DNA from: Rhodoferax sp. OV413
GTDB taxonomy: Bacteria; Pseudomonadota; Gammaproteobacteria; Burkholderiales; Burkholderiaceae_C
Assembly: GCA_945861195.1 (NCBI GenBank)
Contig: CAMATS010000019.1
Span: 1 to 14,948 of the forward strand
Direction of reading: 5' to 3'
DNA length: 14,948 bases
The position numbers and the translations under genes are program-made. The number at the start of each line of letters is the position of its first letter. Within the stretch, counting starts at the first letter, position 1. Under the pieces are notes generated by a model. It did no database searches, was not told where the DNA came from, and saw only the letters and a program-made list of their open reading frames with translations. Of this stretch, positions 1 through 5,543 are shown in pieces.

Positions 1-620
1 GCCGCCGTACCGGGTTCGCCCTCCTCAAGCGCCACCCCGAAACCAGCAATACGTGTGGCTTTTAACATCTGCTTGAATTGAGCCAGAGTGCTCGCAGCAT
101 TTGGCCCGAAGTGCGGTGGCGTGTGTAGTTCGGTGGCCGCCACGATGCGAAACGCTTGCGCTTCGGGCAGCGTTGCAAGCCAAGCTTTACCCGTCGCAGT
201 AGCGTGCAGCACAACATCGTGGCCGGTATCGTGGTCCAAGTTGGGGTCGTATCGCAGCCCCGAACGCGCACCCTGCGCCTTCGCGACCCAGACCAGTCGC
301 TCGCCTTCCACCACAGCCAAGCGCGCCAACTCGCCTGTCTCTTTGGCCAACTGATCTAGGATCGGCTGCGCAAGATCATCCAGGCCAGTTCGCAGGTAGT
401 AGCGCAATCCGAGCATGGTCAGCTTGAGAGTCAGGCCATATCGGCCACTTTGACTGTGTTGCACCGCATAGCCAGATTCAATCAGCAAGGCAAGCAGCCT
501 GTGCCCGATGCTCTTGGGCAGGGCAAGTTCTTCGCAGAGCTCCGTGAGGCCAGCGCCATCAGGGTGTCCCGTCAGGTACTCCAGGACAAGTAAAGCCCGC
601 TTCAACCCCGATTGATTCAT
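1..620 (-). CDS. IclR-family transcriptional regulator (partial, C-terminus beyond window)
   Basis: The minus-strand frame is open from the ATG at 620 to the window edge, giving about 206 residues starting MNQSGLKRALLVLEYLTGH. Residues ~5-60 fit the IclR winged helix-turn-helix: helix LKRALLVLEYL, then LTELCEELALPKSIGHRLLALLIESGYAV and the wing Q-SGRYGLTLKL. Residues ~75-206 fit the IclR effector domain (LDDLAQPILDQLAKETGELARLAVVEG, ATATGKAWLATLPE). Family members are about 250 residues, so roughly the last 45-50 are missing; the frame is intact up to the edge. Such proteins bind a small-molecule ligand and usually repress catabolic or transport genes; the ligand cannot be told from sequence. 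The start lies 38 nt downstream of a good sigma-70 promoter with a palindrome on its -35 box. The Shine-Dalgarno is weak and the leader AT-rich. No functional link to the neighbouring copper genes is evident. Confidence 0.93.
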   Translation of the reverse strand, partial: MNQSGLKRALLVLEYLTGHPDGAGLTELCEELALPKSIGHRLLALLIESGYAVQHSQSGRYGLTLKLTMLGLRYYLRTGLDDLAQPILDQLAKETGELARLAVVEGERLVWVAKAQGARSGLRYDPNLDHDTGHDVVLHATATGKAWLATLPEAQAFRIVAATELHTPPHFGPNAASTLAQFKQMLKATRIAGFGVALEEGEPGTA

Positions 621-652
621 CAAAACTTATTTATTAGTAGAACTCTGTTCGC

Positions 653-681
653 ACAATAACATTGGGGAATCTTGCTGTCAA
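653..681 (-). promoter_or_regulatory. Probable sigma-70 promoter of the IclR-family gene
   Basis: Reading the minus strand, a perfect -35 TTGACA (681-676) is followed by a 17-nt spacer and a -10 TATTGT (658-653, 4 of 6 consensus). Predicted transcription start is near 646, giving a leader of about 26 nt before the ATG at 620. Confidence 0.6.
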
Positions 682-692
682 TAGGGTTGACA
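676..692. promoter_or_regulatory. Candidate operator palindrome over the IclR-gene -35 box
   Basis: TGTCAATAGGGTTGACA is an inverted repeat: 6-bp arms TGTCAA/TTGACA around a 5-bp centre. The left arm is also the -35 hexamer of the minus-strand promoter. A dimeric repressor bound here would block RNA polymerase. Autorepression by the adjacent IclR-family protein is common in this family and is the simplest reading, but it is inferred. Confidence 0.45.
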
Positions 693-694
693 TT

Positions 695-722
695 GGGAGC
701 CGACATATAGGGAGCCGACATA
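695..722. repeat. 13-bp direct repeat in the IclR/copper intergenic gap
   Basis: GGGAGCCGACATA occurs at 695-707 and again at 710-722, a 15-bp period. The repeats sit immediately beside the palindrome at 676-692. They could be tandem protein-binding sites or the edge of a decayed mobile element; the sequence does not decide between these. Confidence 0.6.
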
Positions 723-840
723 GGGCGCTCGAAGTACGGTGGGCGCCCCCACTCCCCTCTACAAATCAGGGTGTTTCGCACGGACTGACCAAGGGTTTTA
801 TCTCCGGCATTGGCAGGCCGGGGCATGCCTACTTACAAAT

Positions 841-857
841 CGCGGCTGATGGCCGCG
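841..857 (-). terminator. Possible weak terminator hairpin after the copper operon
   Basis: CGCGGC-TGATG-GCCGCG is a perfect 6-bp all-GC stem with a 5-nt loop, about 50 nt past the stop of the last copper gene. In the minus-strand transcript it is followed by ATTTGTAAG, so the T-tract is short and interrupted. Position suits an operon end, but the poor T-tract keeps confidence low. Confidence 0.3.
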
Positions 858-904
858 GTCATCTGCCTACCGGTACGGCAAAGGCGGCCACCATGACATG
901 CATG

Positions 905-1240
905 CTACTTTGCCGGTTGCAAAACTGTCACGACAAAAGCCCCTTCCAGTTTTTCGGCCACAAATTTGACTTTGTCGCCTGCTTTTAATTTTTCAAATAA
1001 CGCAGGATCTCGAATTTGAAAAACCATCGTCATTCCAGGCATGTCCAGATGTTTGATCTCGCCGTGTTTAATGGTGATCTTCTTATTTTCCCGATCAACT
1101 TTTCTGATTTCGCCATCGGCCAGATGCTCGACCGAAAAACCGGGCACAGACGGCGGAGATTTTTCTTGTGCATGGCCGGTGACCACCCATTGCGCTGAGA
1201 CCGCCAACCAGACCAAGAAAAGGCGTTTAAAGAGCTTCAT
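905..1240 (-). CDS. CusF-like periplasmic copper-binding protein
   Basis: The product is 111 residues with an N-terminal signal peptide (~1-24, MKLFKRLFLVWLAVSAQ...GHA) and a small beta-barrel CusF domain (~35-108). The Cu(I) site is visible in KHGEIKHLDMPGMTMVF: His59, Met70 and Met72 match the spacing of E. coli CusF His36, Met47 and Met49; Met67 stands where E. coli has the capping Trp44. CusF proteins carry Cu(I)/Ag(I) in the periplasm and hand it to CusB/CusA-type pumps. The ATG at 1240 is chosen because GGGGA lies 7 nt upstream; an in-frame TTG at 1264 would add eight residues without a good ribosome-binding site. It is the last gene of the operon, 27 nt after the cupredoxin gene. No CusA or CusB partner is present here. 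The DNA is markedly AT-richer than the flanking housekeeping genes. Confidence 0.93.
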   Translation of the reverse strand: MKLFKRLFLVWLAVSAQWVVTGHAQEKSPPSVPGFSVEHLADGEIRKVDRENKKITIKHGEIKHLDMPGMTMVFQIRDPALFEKLKAGDKVKFVAEKLEGAFVVTVLQPAK

Positions 1241-1267
1241 GAAGTGTTCCCCAGATAGTTTCAAAAA

Positions 1268-1783
1268 TTAATGCTTGTGGCTTGAATCTTTGCTCGAGCT
1301 ATCGCCCCCGGACTTGCCACCCACCATGACCACGCCCTTCATGCCTGCATCAAAGTGACCCAGCTGCAGGCAGGCAAAATTAACTTTTCCGGTTTTTGTA
1401 AATTGCCAGATGATCTCACCCGTCTTGCCGGGCTGCACCGTCACCTGGTTGTCGTCGTCGTGTTCCATCTCGGGGTTCTTCTTCATCAATTCATAGTGCT
1501 CTTTCAGTTCTTTTTCTGTGCCCAGCACCATTTCGTGCTTCACCTTGCCAGAGTTTTTGATGACGAATTTAATGGTCTCGCCTGTCTTGACCATGATGCT
1601 GTCCGGTTTGAAGCGCATGGTGTCGAGCATGTCCACACTGACGGTGCGCTTGGCATTGGCAGCCTTGCCCGGTTTGCCTATGGCCTCTGAGGCTGAGTGA
1701 CCGCCCGCGTGATTGCCTGCTGCAAAAACGGATGATGCGAGCAGAGCGGCCGATGCGGCTGTCATGATGAATTTGAATTTCAT
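1268..1783 (-). CDS. CopI-like periplasmic cupredoxin
   Basis: The product is 171 residues with a signal peptide (~1-22) and a plastocyanin/azurin-type cupredoxin domain (~45-155). Type 1 copper ligands are visible: His83 (VKHEM), then Cys138, His143 and Met148 in FACLQLGHFDAGMKG, i.e. C-x4-H-x4-M. The N-terminus has a few His residues (GNHAGGHS), there is an acidic MEHDDDN loop around 106-112, and the tail is Ser/Lys/His-rich (SSSKDSSHKH). Similar periplasmic cupredoxins (CopI type) protect betaproteobacteria from copper; the redox partner is probably the multicopper oxidase encoded 30 nt upstream, which is inferred from adjacency. The start is supported by AAGGAAA 6 nt before the ATG. Confidence 0.92.
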   Translation of the reverse strand: MKFKFIMTAASAALLASSVFAAGNHAGGHSASEAIGKPGKAANAKRTVSVDMLDTMRFKPDSIMVKTGETIKFVIKNSGKVKHEMVLGTEKELKEHYELMKKNPEMEHDDDNQVTVQPGKTGEIIWQFTKTGKVNFACLQLGHFDAGMKGVVMVGGKSGGDSSSKDSSHKH

Positions 1784-1813
1784 GGAGTTTCCTTTGCTGG
1801 GGTTTAAAGCTGA

Positions 1814-3226
1814 TCAATGGCCGGAATGGCCGGAGGGTTTGCGTATTTGCACTTCTACATCGTGTTTGGGCGCGGTTGCAAGCGGCATTGACTGCCCGCC
1901 CTCGGCTTTGAAACGAGCAGGCTCAGGCATGGCACCTGTCCACTCGAAGGCCACACTGCCGGGTGGATGCTTGTACCAATCAGGGTTGTTGTAATTGCCT
2001 GCTTGTTGGTCCTTGCGCACCTTCAGCACCGAGAACATGCCGCCCATCTCAACCCCGCCAAAGGGGCCTTGGCCAGTCATCATGGGCACCGTGTTGTCAG
2101 GCAGCGGCATCTCCATTTCTGCCATGTCGGCCATGCCGCGTTCTCCCATCACCATGTAGTCAGGTATGAGCTTGGTGATTTTTTTGACCACATCGCGGTG
2201 GTCTACCCCAATCATGGTCGGCACATCATGGCCCATGGCGTTCATGGTGTGGTGGCTCTTGTGGCAATGAAATGCCCAATCGCCCTCTTCGCTCGCCACA
2301 AACTCGATTTGCCGCATTTGTCCGACCGCTATGTCGGTCGTGACTTCAGGCCAGCGCCCGCCTTCAGGGGTGGGGCCGCCATCGGTTCCAGTGACCTCAA
2401 ACTCATGCCCGTGCAAATGGATCGGGTGGTTGGTCATGGTGAGGTTGCCCACCCGAATGCGAACCTTGTCGTTCAAGCGCACATTCAAACTGTCAATGCC
2501 TGGAAAAATTCGACTGTTCCATGACCATAAATTGAAGTCCAACATGGTCATGATCTTGGGCGTATAGCTGCCCGGGTCTATGTCGTAGGCGTTGAGCAAG
2601 AAGCAAAAATCACGCTGCACTTCGTCAATGAGCGGGTGTTTTTCTTTAGGGTGTGTCACCCAGAACCCCATCATGCCCATGGCCATTTGCGTCATCTCGT
2701 CGGCATGCGGGTGGTACATGAAGGTGCCAGGGCGACGCGCCACAAACTCATAAACAAATGTTTTGCCAGGGTTGATGCCGGGCTGGTTGAGCCCCGTGAC
2801 GCCATCCATGCCATTGGGCAAGCGTTGGCCATGCCAATGCACACTGGTGTGCTCTGGCAGTTTATTGGTCACAAACACACGAACCCGATCGCCTTCAACA
2901 ACTTCAATGGTGGGCCCCGGGCTCTGACCGTTGTAGCCCCAGAGATGGGCTTTCATGCCGGGCGCCATTTCACGCACCACGGCCTCCGCCACCAAATGAA
3001 ATTCTTTGACGCCTTGGTTCATGCGCCATGGCAGCGTCCAGCCATTCAGGGTGACCACAGGGTTGTAAGGGCGGCCAGTTTGAGGAAGCAGTGGCGGCAT
3101 GGTGTCGGGCAGGGTCTGAAAAACCGGCTCGGGCAATGCGGCCATGGCAACACGGCTCACCGCGGCTGCGGCTATGGCTCCGCCGGCGATGCCCGCAGCC
3201 TTAAAAAATTGTCTTCTTGAATTCAT
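1814..3226 (-). CDS. Tat-exported multicopper oxidase (probable cuprous oxidase)
   Basis: The product is 470 residues. A twin-arginine signal (SRRQFFKAAG, then a hydrophobic Ala/Gly stretch to ~30) indicates folded export to the periplasm. All four copper motifs are present: HWHG at 130-133, HPH at 172-174, HPIHLHGH at 267-274 and HCHKSHHTMNAM at 320-331. Cys321, His326 and Met331 complete the type 1 site and the paired His residues form the trinuclear cluster. Only about 95 residues separate HPH from HPIHLHGH, too short for the middle domain of CueO-like three-domain enzymes, so the core looks two-domain with the single type 1 site in the second. A Met-rich segment (10 Met in 358-397) recalls the Met-rich insert of CueO that feeds Cu(I). 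Likely role: oxidising toxic Cu(I) to Cu(II). It sits 72 nt after the TolC-type gene and 30 nt before the cupredoxin gene. Its ribosome-binding site (GAAAG) is weak. Confidence 0.94.
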   Translation of the reverse strand: MNSRRQFFKAAGIAGGAIAAAAVSRVAMAALPEPVFQTLPDTMPPLLPQTGRPYNPVVTLNGWTLPWRMNQGVKEFHLVAEAVVREMAPGMKAHLWGYNGQSPGPTIEVVEGDRVRVFVTNKLPEHTSVHWHGQRLPNGMDGVTGLNQPGINPGKTFVYEFVARRPGTFMYHPHADEMTQMAMGMMGFWVTHPKEKHPLIDEVQRDFCFLLNAYDIDPGSYTPKIMTMLDFNLWSWNSRIFPGIDSLNVRLNDKVRIRVGNLTMTNHPIHLHGHEFEVTGTDGGPTPEGGRWPEVTTDIAVGQMRQIEFVASEEGDWAFHCHKSHHTMNAMGHDVPTMIGVDHRDVVKKITKLIPDYMVMGERGMADMAEMEMPLPDNTVPMMTGQGPFGGVEMGGMFSVLKVRKDQQAGNYNNPDWYKHPPGSVAFEWTGAMPEPARFKAEGGQSMPLATAPKHDVEVQIRKPSGHSGH

Positions 3227-3298
3227 GATAAAACTTTCAATGATGGTGTGAGCATGTCGTCATGGCATGCGCGAGTTTGTGCTAGCCATTGAAGGCGT

Positions 3299-4714
3299 TC
3301 AGTGCTTCGCATCGCCGCCCCCACTGGCTGCCATAGAGCCGATTTCGGTAGCGGTAGGCTTGCCCATGATCGAGGCTTGCAGCGCAGCATCAGCCAACCA
3401 AAACTGCTGTTGGGCGGCAATGGCTGCGCGCACCGTGTTGACCTGGTCTCGTGTATCTGCAAGCAACTCAAAGACGCCTATGAGCATGCCGTTGTAGCGC
3501 AGCAGGTTTTCTTCAGAGATGGTTTGACGAAGCGGAACCACCTCGTCCCTGTAGTGCCTAGACACATCAAACGCGGTCCGATAAGCAGAGTAGCTCTCGC
3601 GCAGATTGGAGCTGGCTGTTCGCAGGGTGTGCTCCAGCCGAAATCCTGCGGCCAAAGTTTGCGCATTGAAGCCATCGCGTTGGTTTGCACCCCAGTCAAA
3701 AATCGGCAGGCGCACAGAGACTTCGTACCCGCTCCGTGTTTTGGCAGTGCCTTCTGCATTGTCAAAAACCGAGTCAAGCCGAATACTGGACTCGATATCC
3801 GTCAAGCTAGTTATCGTCTTGATGCCCTGGGCTTTGGCCTGGGCTTCAAACTCTGCTTGTGCCATGCGAATGTCCAGTCGCCCAGCTGTGGCCTGTTGGC
3901 TAACCTCGCTCGCCACACGTGGTGCTGCTGGCATGTCAGGCAAGCGGCCAGGCAGCACCAAAGCGTCTGCCTGTGTTTCAGACAACCCCAGCAAGCGAAC
4001 CAACTCTTCACGGGTGGCGGTGGCGGCGTGCTGTGCAGTGGCCCATTGGGTGGCAGCGTCTGCGTAAAAAGCCTGCTGACGCGCACGCTGCAATTTGCTG
4101 AAGTTGCCTACCGCTTGCATTCGCCTAGCCAGCTCACTGCTGGCCAGCGCTGCCTCATTGACTTGCGCTGCATAGGTCAGGCTTTGCTGCGCCGCCACAG
4201 CCTTCACCCAGGCTTGGCGCACCTGGGTGATTTGGTCAATTACTTGGGTCGTCAACCTCAGCTGCTGCTGCTGCATCAAACTTTGCGCCACTTGGGTGCG
4301 TTGGGGTAGCGTCAGTAGATCAAGCAAACCGAAGGACAGCAAACGGCCTATTTCCAGTTCATCACCCTTCTGTATTCGTTCTAGGGTCAGCATGGGGTTG
4401 CTCATGCGCCCGGTTTGGGCGGCGCGTGAAGCGTCTGCCCAGCTTTGTGCAAGCATGGCTTGCAAGGCCGGACTGTTGACCAATGCCAGGCGCACAGCTT
4501 CGCCCTGCACCAGGGGTTTACTCAAAATACCCTGCGCTAGCCGCGCCCGGTTGGCGCTTTGGTCGGGCGTTTGGGACAACATCAGCTGGCCCTGTGTGAA
4601 GTCCCCGGCTTGTTGGTTGGTGGTCGCCAGGGTTTGCTCAAAATCGACGCTGGCGCAGCCCGCAACACCCAGCAGGACGGCCATGGTGAGCAGCGTTTTT
4701 TTGCCCCGGCTCAT
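3299..4714 (-). CDS. TolC-family outer-membrane efflux lipoprotein (CusC/NodT type)
   Basis: The product is 471 residues. The N-terminus MSRGKKTLLTMAVLLGVAGC is a lipoprotein signal with lipidated Cys20. The rest shows the duplicated outer-membrane-efflux repeat: long heptad-like helices rich in Gln/Ala (e.g. TQVAQSLMQQQQLRL, ARQQAFYADAATQWATAQ) and beta segments (YEVSVRLPIFDWGANQRD). Length is normal for the CusC/NodT branch. Such proteins form the trimeric outer-membrane duct of a tripartite efflux pump. The ATG at 4714 is chosen because GGAGT lies 8 nt upstream, the signal follows directly, and it overlaps the stop of the preceding gene (ATGA); the same frame is open to 5098 but that extension is another gene read in the wrong frame. 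No periplasmic adaptor or inner-membrane pump is encoded in the window. The copper role is inferred from its neighbours. Confidence 0.93.
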   Translation of the reverse strand: MSRGKKTLLTMAVLLGVAGCASVDFEQTLATTNQQAGDFTQGQLMLSQTPDQSANRARLAQGILSKPLVQGEAVRLALVNSPALQAMLAQSWADASRAAQTGRMSNPMLTLERIQKGDELEIGRLLSFGLLDLLTLPQRTQVAQSLMQQQQLRLTTQVIDQITQVRQAWVKAVAAQQSLTYAAQVNEAALASSELARRMQAVGNFSKLQRARQQAFYADAATQWATAQHAATATREELVRLLGLSETQADALVLPGRLPDMPAAPRVASEVSQQATAGRLDIRMAQAEFEAQAKAQGIKTITSLTDIESSIRLDSVFDNAEGTAKTRSGYEVSVRLPIFDWGANQRDGFNAQTLAAGFRLEHTLRTASSNLRESYSAYRTAFDVSRHYRDEVVPLRQTISEENLLRYNGMLIGVFELLADTRDQVNTVRAAIAAQQQFWLADAALQASIMGKPTATEIGSMAASGGGDAKH

Positions 4715-5031
4715 GGTTTTACTCCAGGGCTTTTCGGTGTATCGGGTGTTGCGCCTGGCGCGGCGCTCGCCTCCTTGGCGTAGACCCGCCACCCGCCTAT
4801 TTTTTCGACCAGCGCATTGCTCTCGCGCCAGGGCACCAGTGTTTGGTCGTTGAAGCCCTGGTAATCGCTCAAGACCGATTGGTAGTTCAGCCTTGGTGCT
4901 GCGCCACCGCTCTGGGTCTGAGCCTGTGTGACCGAAACCGTCAGCAACAGTGTGGCGCAGACCGTTGCGGGTCTTGCCCAAAGCCCGCGGCAAGCCGGGC
5001 CCGGCGAATTCAATAGTGTCAATGGTGTCAT
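4711..5031 (-). CDS. Small secreted protein of unknown function, first gene of copper operon
   Basis: The product is 106 residues. I do not recognise a characterised family. Residues 1-37 look like a signal peptide (Arg at 15 and 20, hydrophobic VCATLLLTVSV, cleavage near VTQA/Q). The mature part is about 69 residues with a compact aromatic block LNYQSVLSDYQGFNDQTLVPW (48-68), then LVEKIGGWRVYAKEA (74-88), and a Pro-rich tail. There are no Cys or His in the mature part, so it is not an obvious metal site. The ATG at 5031 is preferred over the TTG one codon earlier because GAGG lies 5 nt upstream. Its stop overlaps the TolC-type start (ATGA), so the two are probably translationally coupled and may act together, for example in assembly of the outer-membrane duct; that is a guess from context. 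Confidence 0.8.
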   Translation of the reverse strand: MTPLTLLNSPGPACRGLWARPATVCATLLLTVSVTQAQTQSGGAAPRLNYQSVLSDYQGFNDQTLVPWRESNALVEKIGGWRVYAKEASAAPGATPDTPKSPGVKP

Positions 5032-5058
5032 CAATTCCTCGCAACAAACAAGATACTG

Positions 5059-5083
5059 GGCAAAGCGCTTGCCAAGGGCAAGC
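5059..5083 (-). promoter_or_regulatory. Candidate bistable leader before the copper operon
   Basis: Three arms GGCAA (5059-5063), TTGCC (5069-5073) and GGCAA (5078-5082) can pair in two exclusive ways. The stronger is a perfect 7-bp hairpin GCTTGCC-AAG-GGCAAGC (5067-5083); the alternative uses the central arm with 5059-5063. They lie 19-43 nt upstream of the GAGGAA ribosome-binding site at 5035-5040. The 17-bp palindrome could instead be a protein operator. It does not have the spacing of a standard CueR/MerR promoter. Confidence 0.35.
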
Positions 5084-5112
5084 CAGCATGGGTATCAAAA
5101 TGAAAAGGCCGG

Positions 5113-5127
5113 GCGCTGAGTGAGCGC
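5113..5127 (-). terminator. Possible weak terminator after the CzcI-like gene
   Basis: GCGCT-GAGTG-AGCGC is a 5-bp GC stem with a 5-nt loop, located 12 nt past the stop of the CzcI-like gene. In the minus-strand transcript it is followed after a short GC stretch by CCTTTTCATTTT. Stem is short, so this is tentative. If real, it separates the dacB/CzcI-like transcript from the copper operon. Confidence 0.25.
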
Positions 5128-5138
5128 ACGGACGAGCT

Positions 5139-5543
5139 TCAGGCGAGGAAGGCTCTTGGGGGAGGGTCTAAACCCTCTGAAATATGGTTTGCGAAGCGGC
5201 TTTGCCCATGAGGCAGTAGCTGTGCTCCCGGCGTTGCAACAGGTGCTGAAAGGGGCAGGTTTGCCACCAGCGCAGCGGTGCAACAGGCGGCACAGGCCGC
5301 GCATTTGCCATGCTCTGCGGCAGCGCTGAGCGCGCTGTCTTGGTTATCAGGGGACGGGATTGCGTGGGCTGCGTCAGTCTCAGCTTGGTGGCCCTGGCGC
5401 TCGTGGTGGTGTTGGTGCTCGGGCGCTTGGGCGCTCAGTGGTGAGCCGCAAAACACCATGGCGGCCGATGCGGCCCCCTGAAGCGGGAGCCCCAGCATCA
5501 GCAGAAAACAAATGAAAAGTTTGAGGTGCCGTATCACGATCAA
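5139..5543 (-). CDS. CzcI/CopL-like small exported Cys/His-rich protein
   Basis: The product is up to 134 residues: signal peptide (~1-27, HLKLFICFLLMLGLPLQGAASA), a His cluster EHQHHHERQGH (42-52), a Cys cluster KCAACAACC (Cys81, 84, 87, 88), and a C-terminal ISEGLDPPPR. The layout of signal, His cluster, C-x2-C-x2-CC and a GL(D/E)xPPR-like end resembles small periplasmic proteins found near czc and cop efflux genes (CzcI/CopL-like). This assignment rests on pattern similarity. Cys and His clusters suggest metal binding. The start is uncertain: a TTG at 5543 overlaps the dacB stop (TTGA), while in-frame GTG at 5537 is an alternative; no strong Shine-Dalgarno is seen for either, so coupling to dacB translation is plausible. 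It lies 107 nt upstream of the copper operon and may be co-transcribed with it. Confidence 0.72.
   Translation of the reverse strand: MIVIRHLKLFICFLLMLGLPLQGAASAAMVFCGSPLSAQAPEHQHHHERQGHQAETDAAHAIPSPDNQDSALSAAAEHGKCAACAACCTAALVANLPLSAPVATPGAQLLPHGQSRFANHISEGLDPPPRAFLA

Larger units (their letters stand above)
621..904. other. Non-coding gap between IclR gene and copper operon
   Basis: No convincing gene is present: the short open frames here on both strands have no ribosome-binding site, no recognisable domain and overlap the IclR promoter. The stretch contains the promoter and palindrome (653-692), a 13-bp direct repeat (695-722) and a GC-rich hairpin (841-857). This is where the adaptor and RND pump genes of a cus-type operon would be expected to follow the CusF-like gene, but no trace of their coding sequence was recognised. 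Confidence 0.6.

Noticed and set aside
695..722. Very short CRISPR-like array
   Set aside because: Only two copies with a 2-bp gap between them; no spacers or cas genes.
620..826. 68-residue minus-strand open frame in the gap before the IclR gene
   Set aside because: It runs through the IclR promoter and palindrome, has no ribosome-binding site or signal and no recognisable domain.
662..988. 108-residue plus-strand open frame across the gap and the end of the CusF-like gene
   Set aside because: It overlaps a well-supported gene on the other strand and has no domain or ribosome-binding site.
3302..4309. 335-residue plus-strand open frame antisense to the TolC-type gene
   Set aside because: It is a shadow of a well-supported gene with no domain or start signal.
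5067..5083. CueR/MerR-type operator for the copper operon
   Set aside because: The palindrome centre is only 3 nt and no -35/-10 pair with 19-20 nt spacing and good matches surrounds it.
4715..5098. N-terminal extension of the TolC-type protein
   Set aside because: The extension reads the small secreted protein gene in a different frame; the lipoprotein signal and GGAGT site fix the start at 4714.
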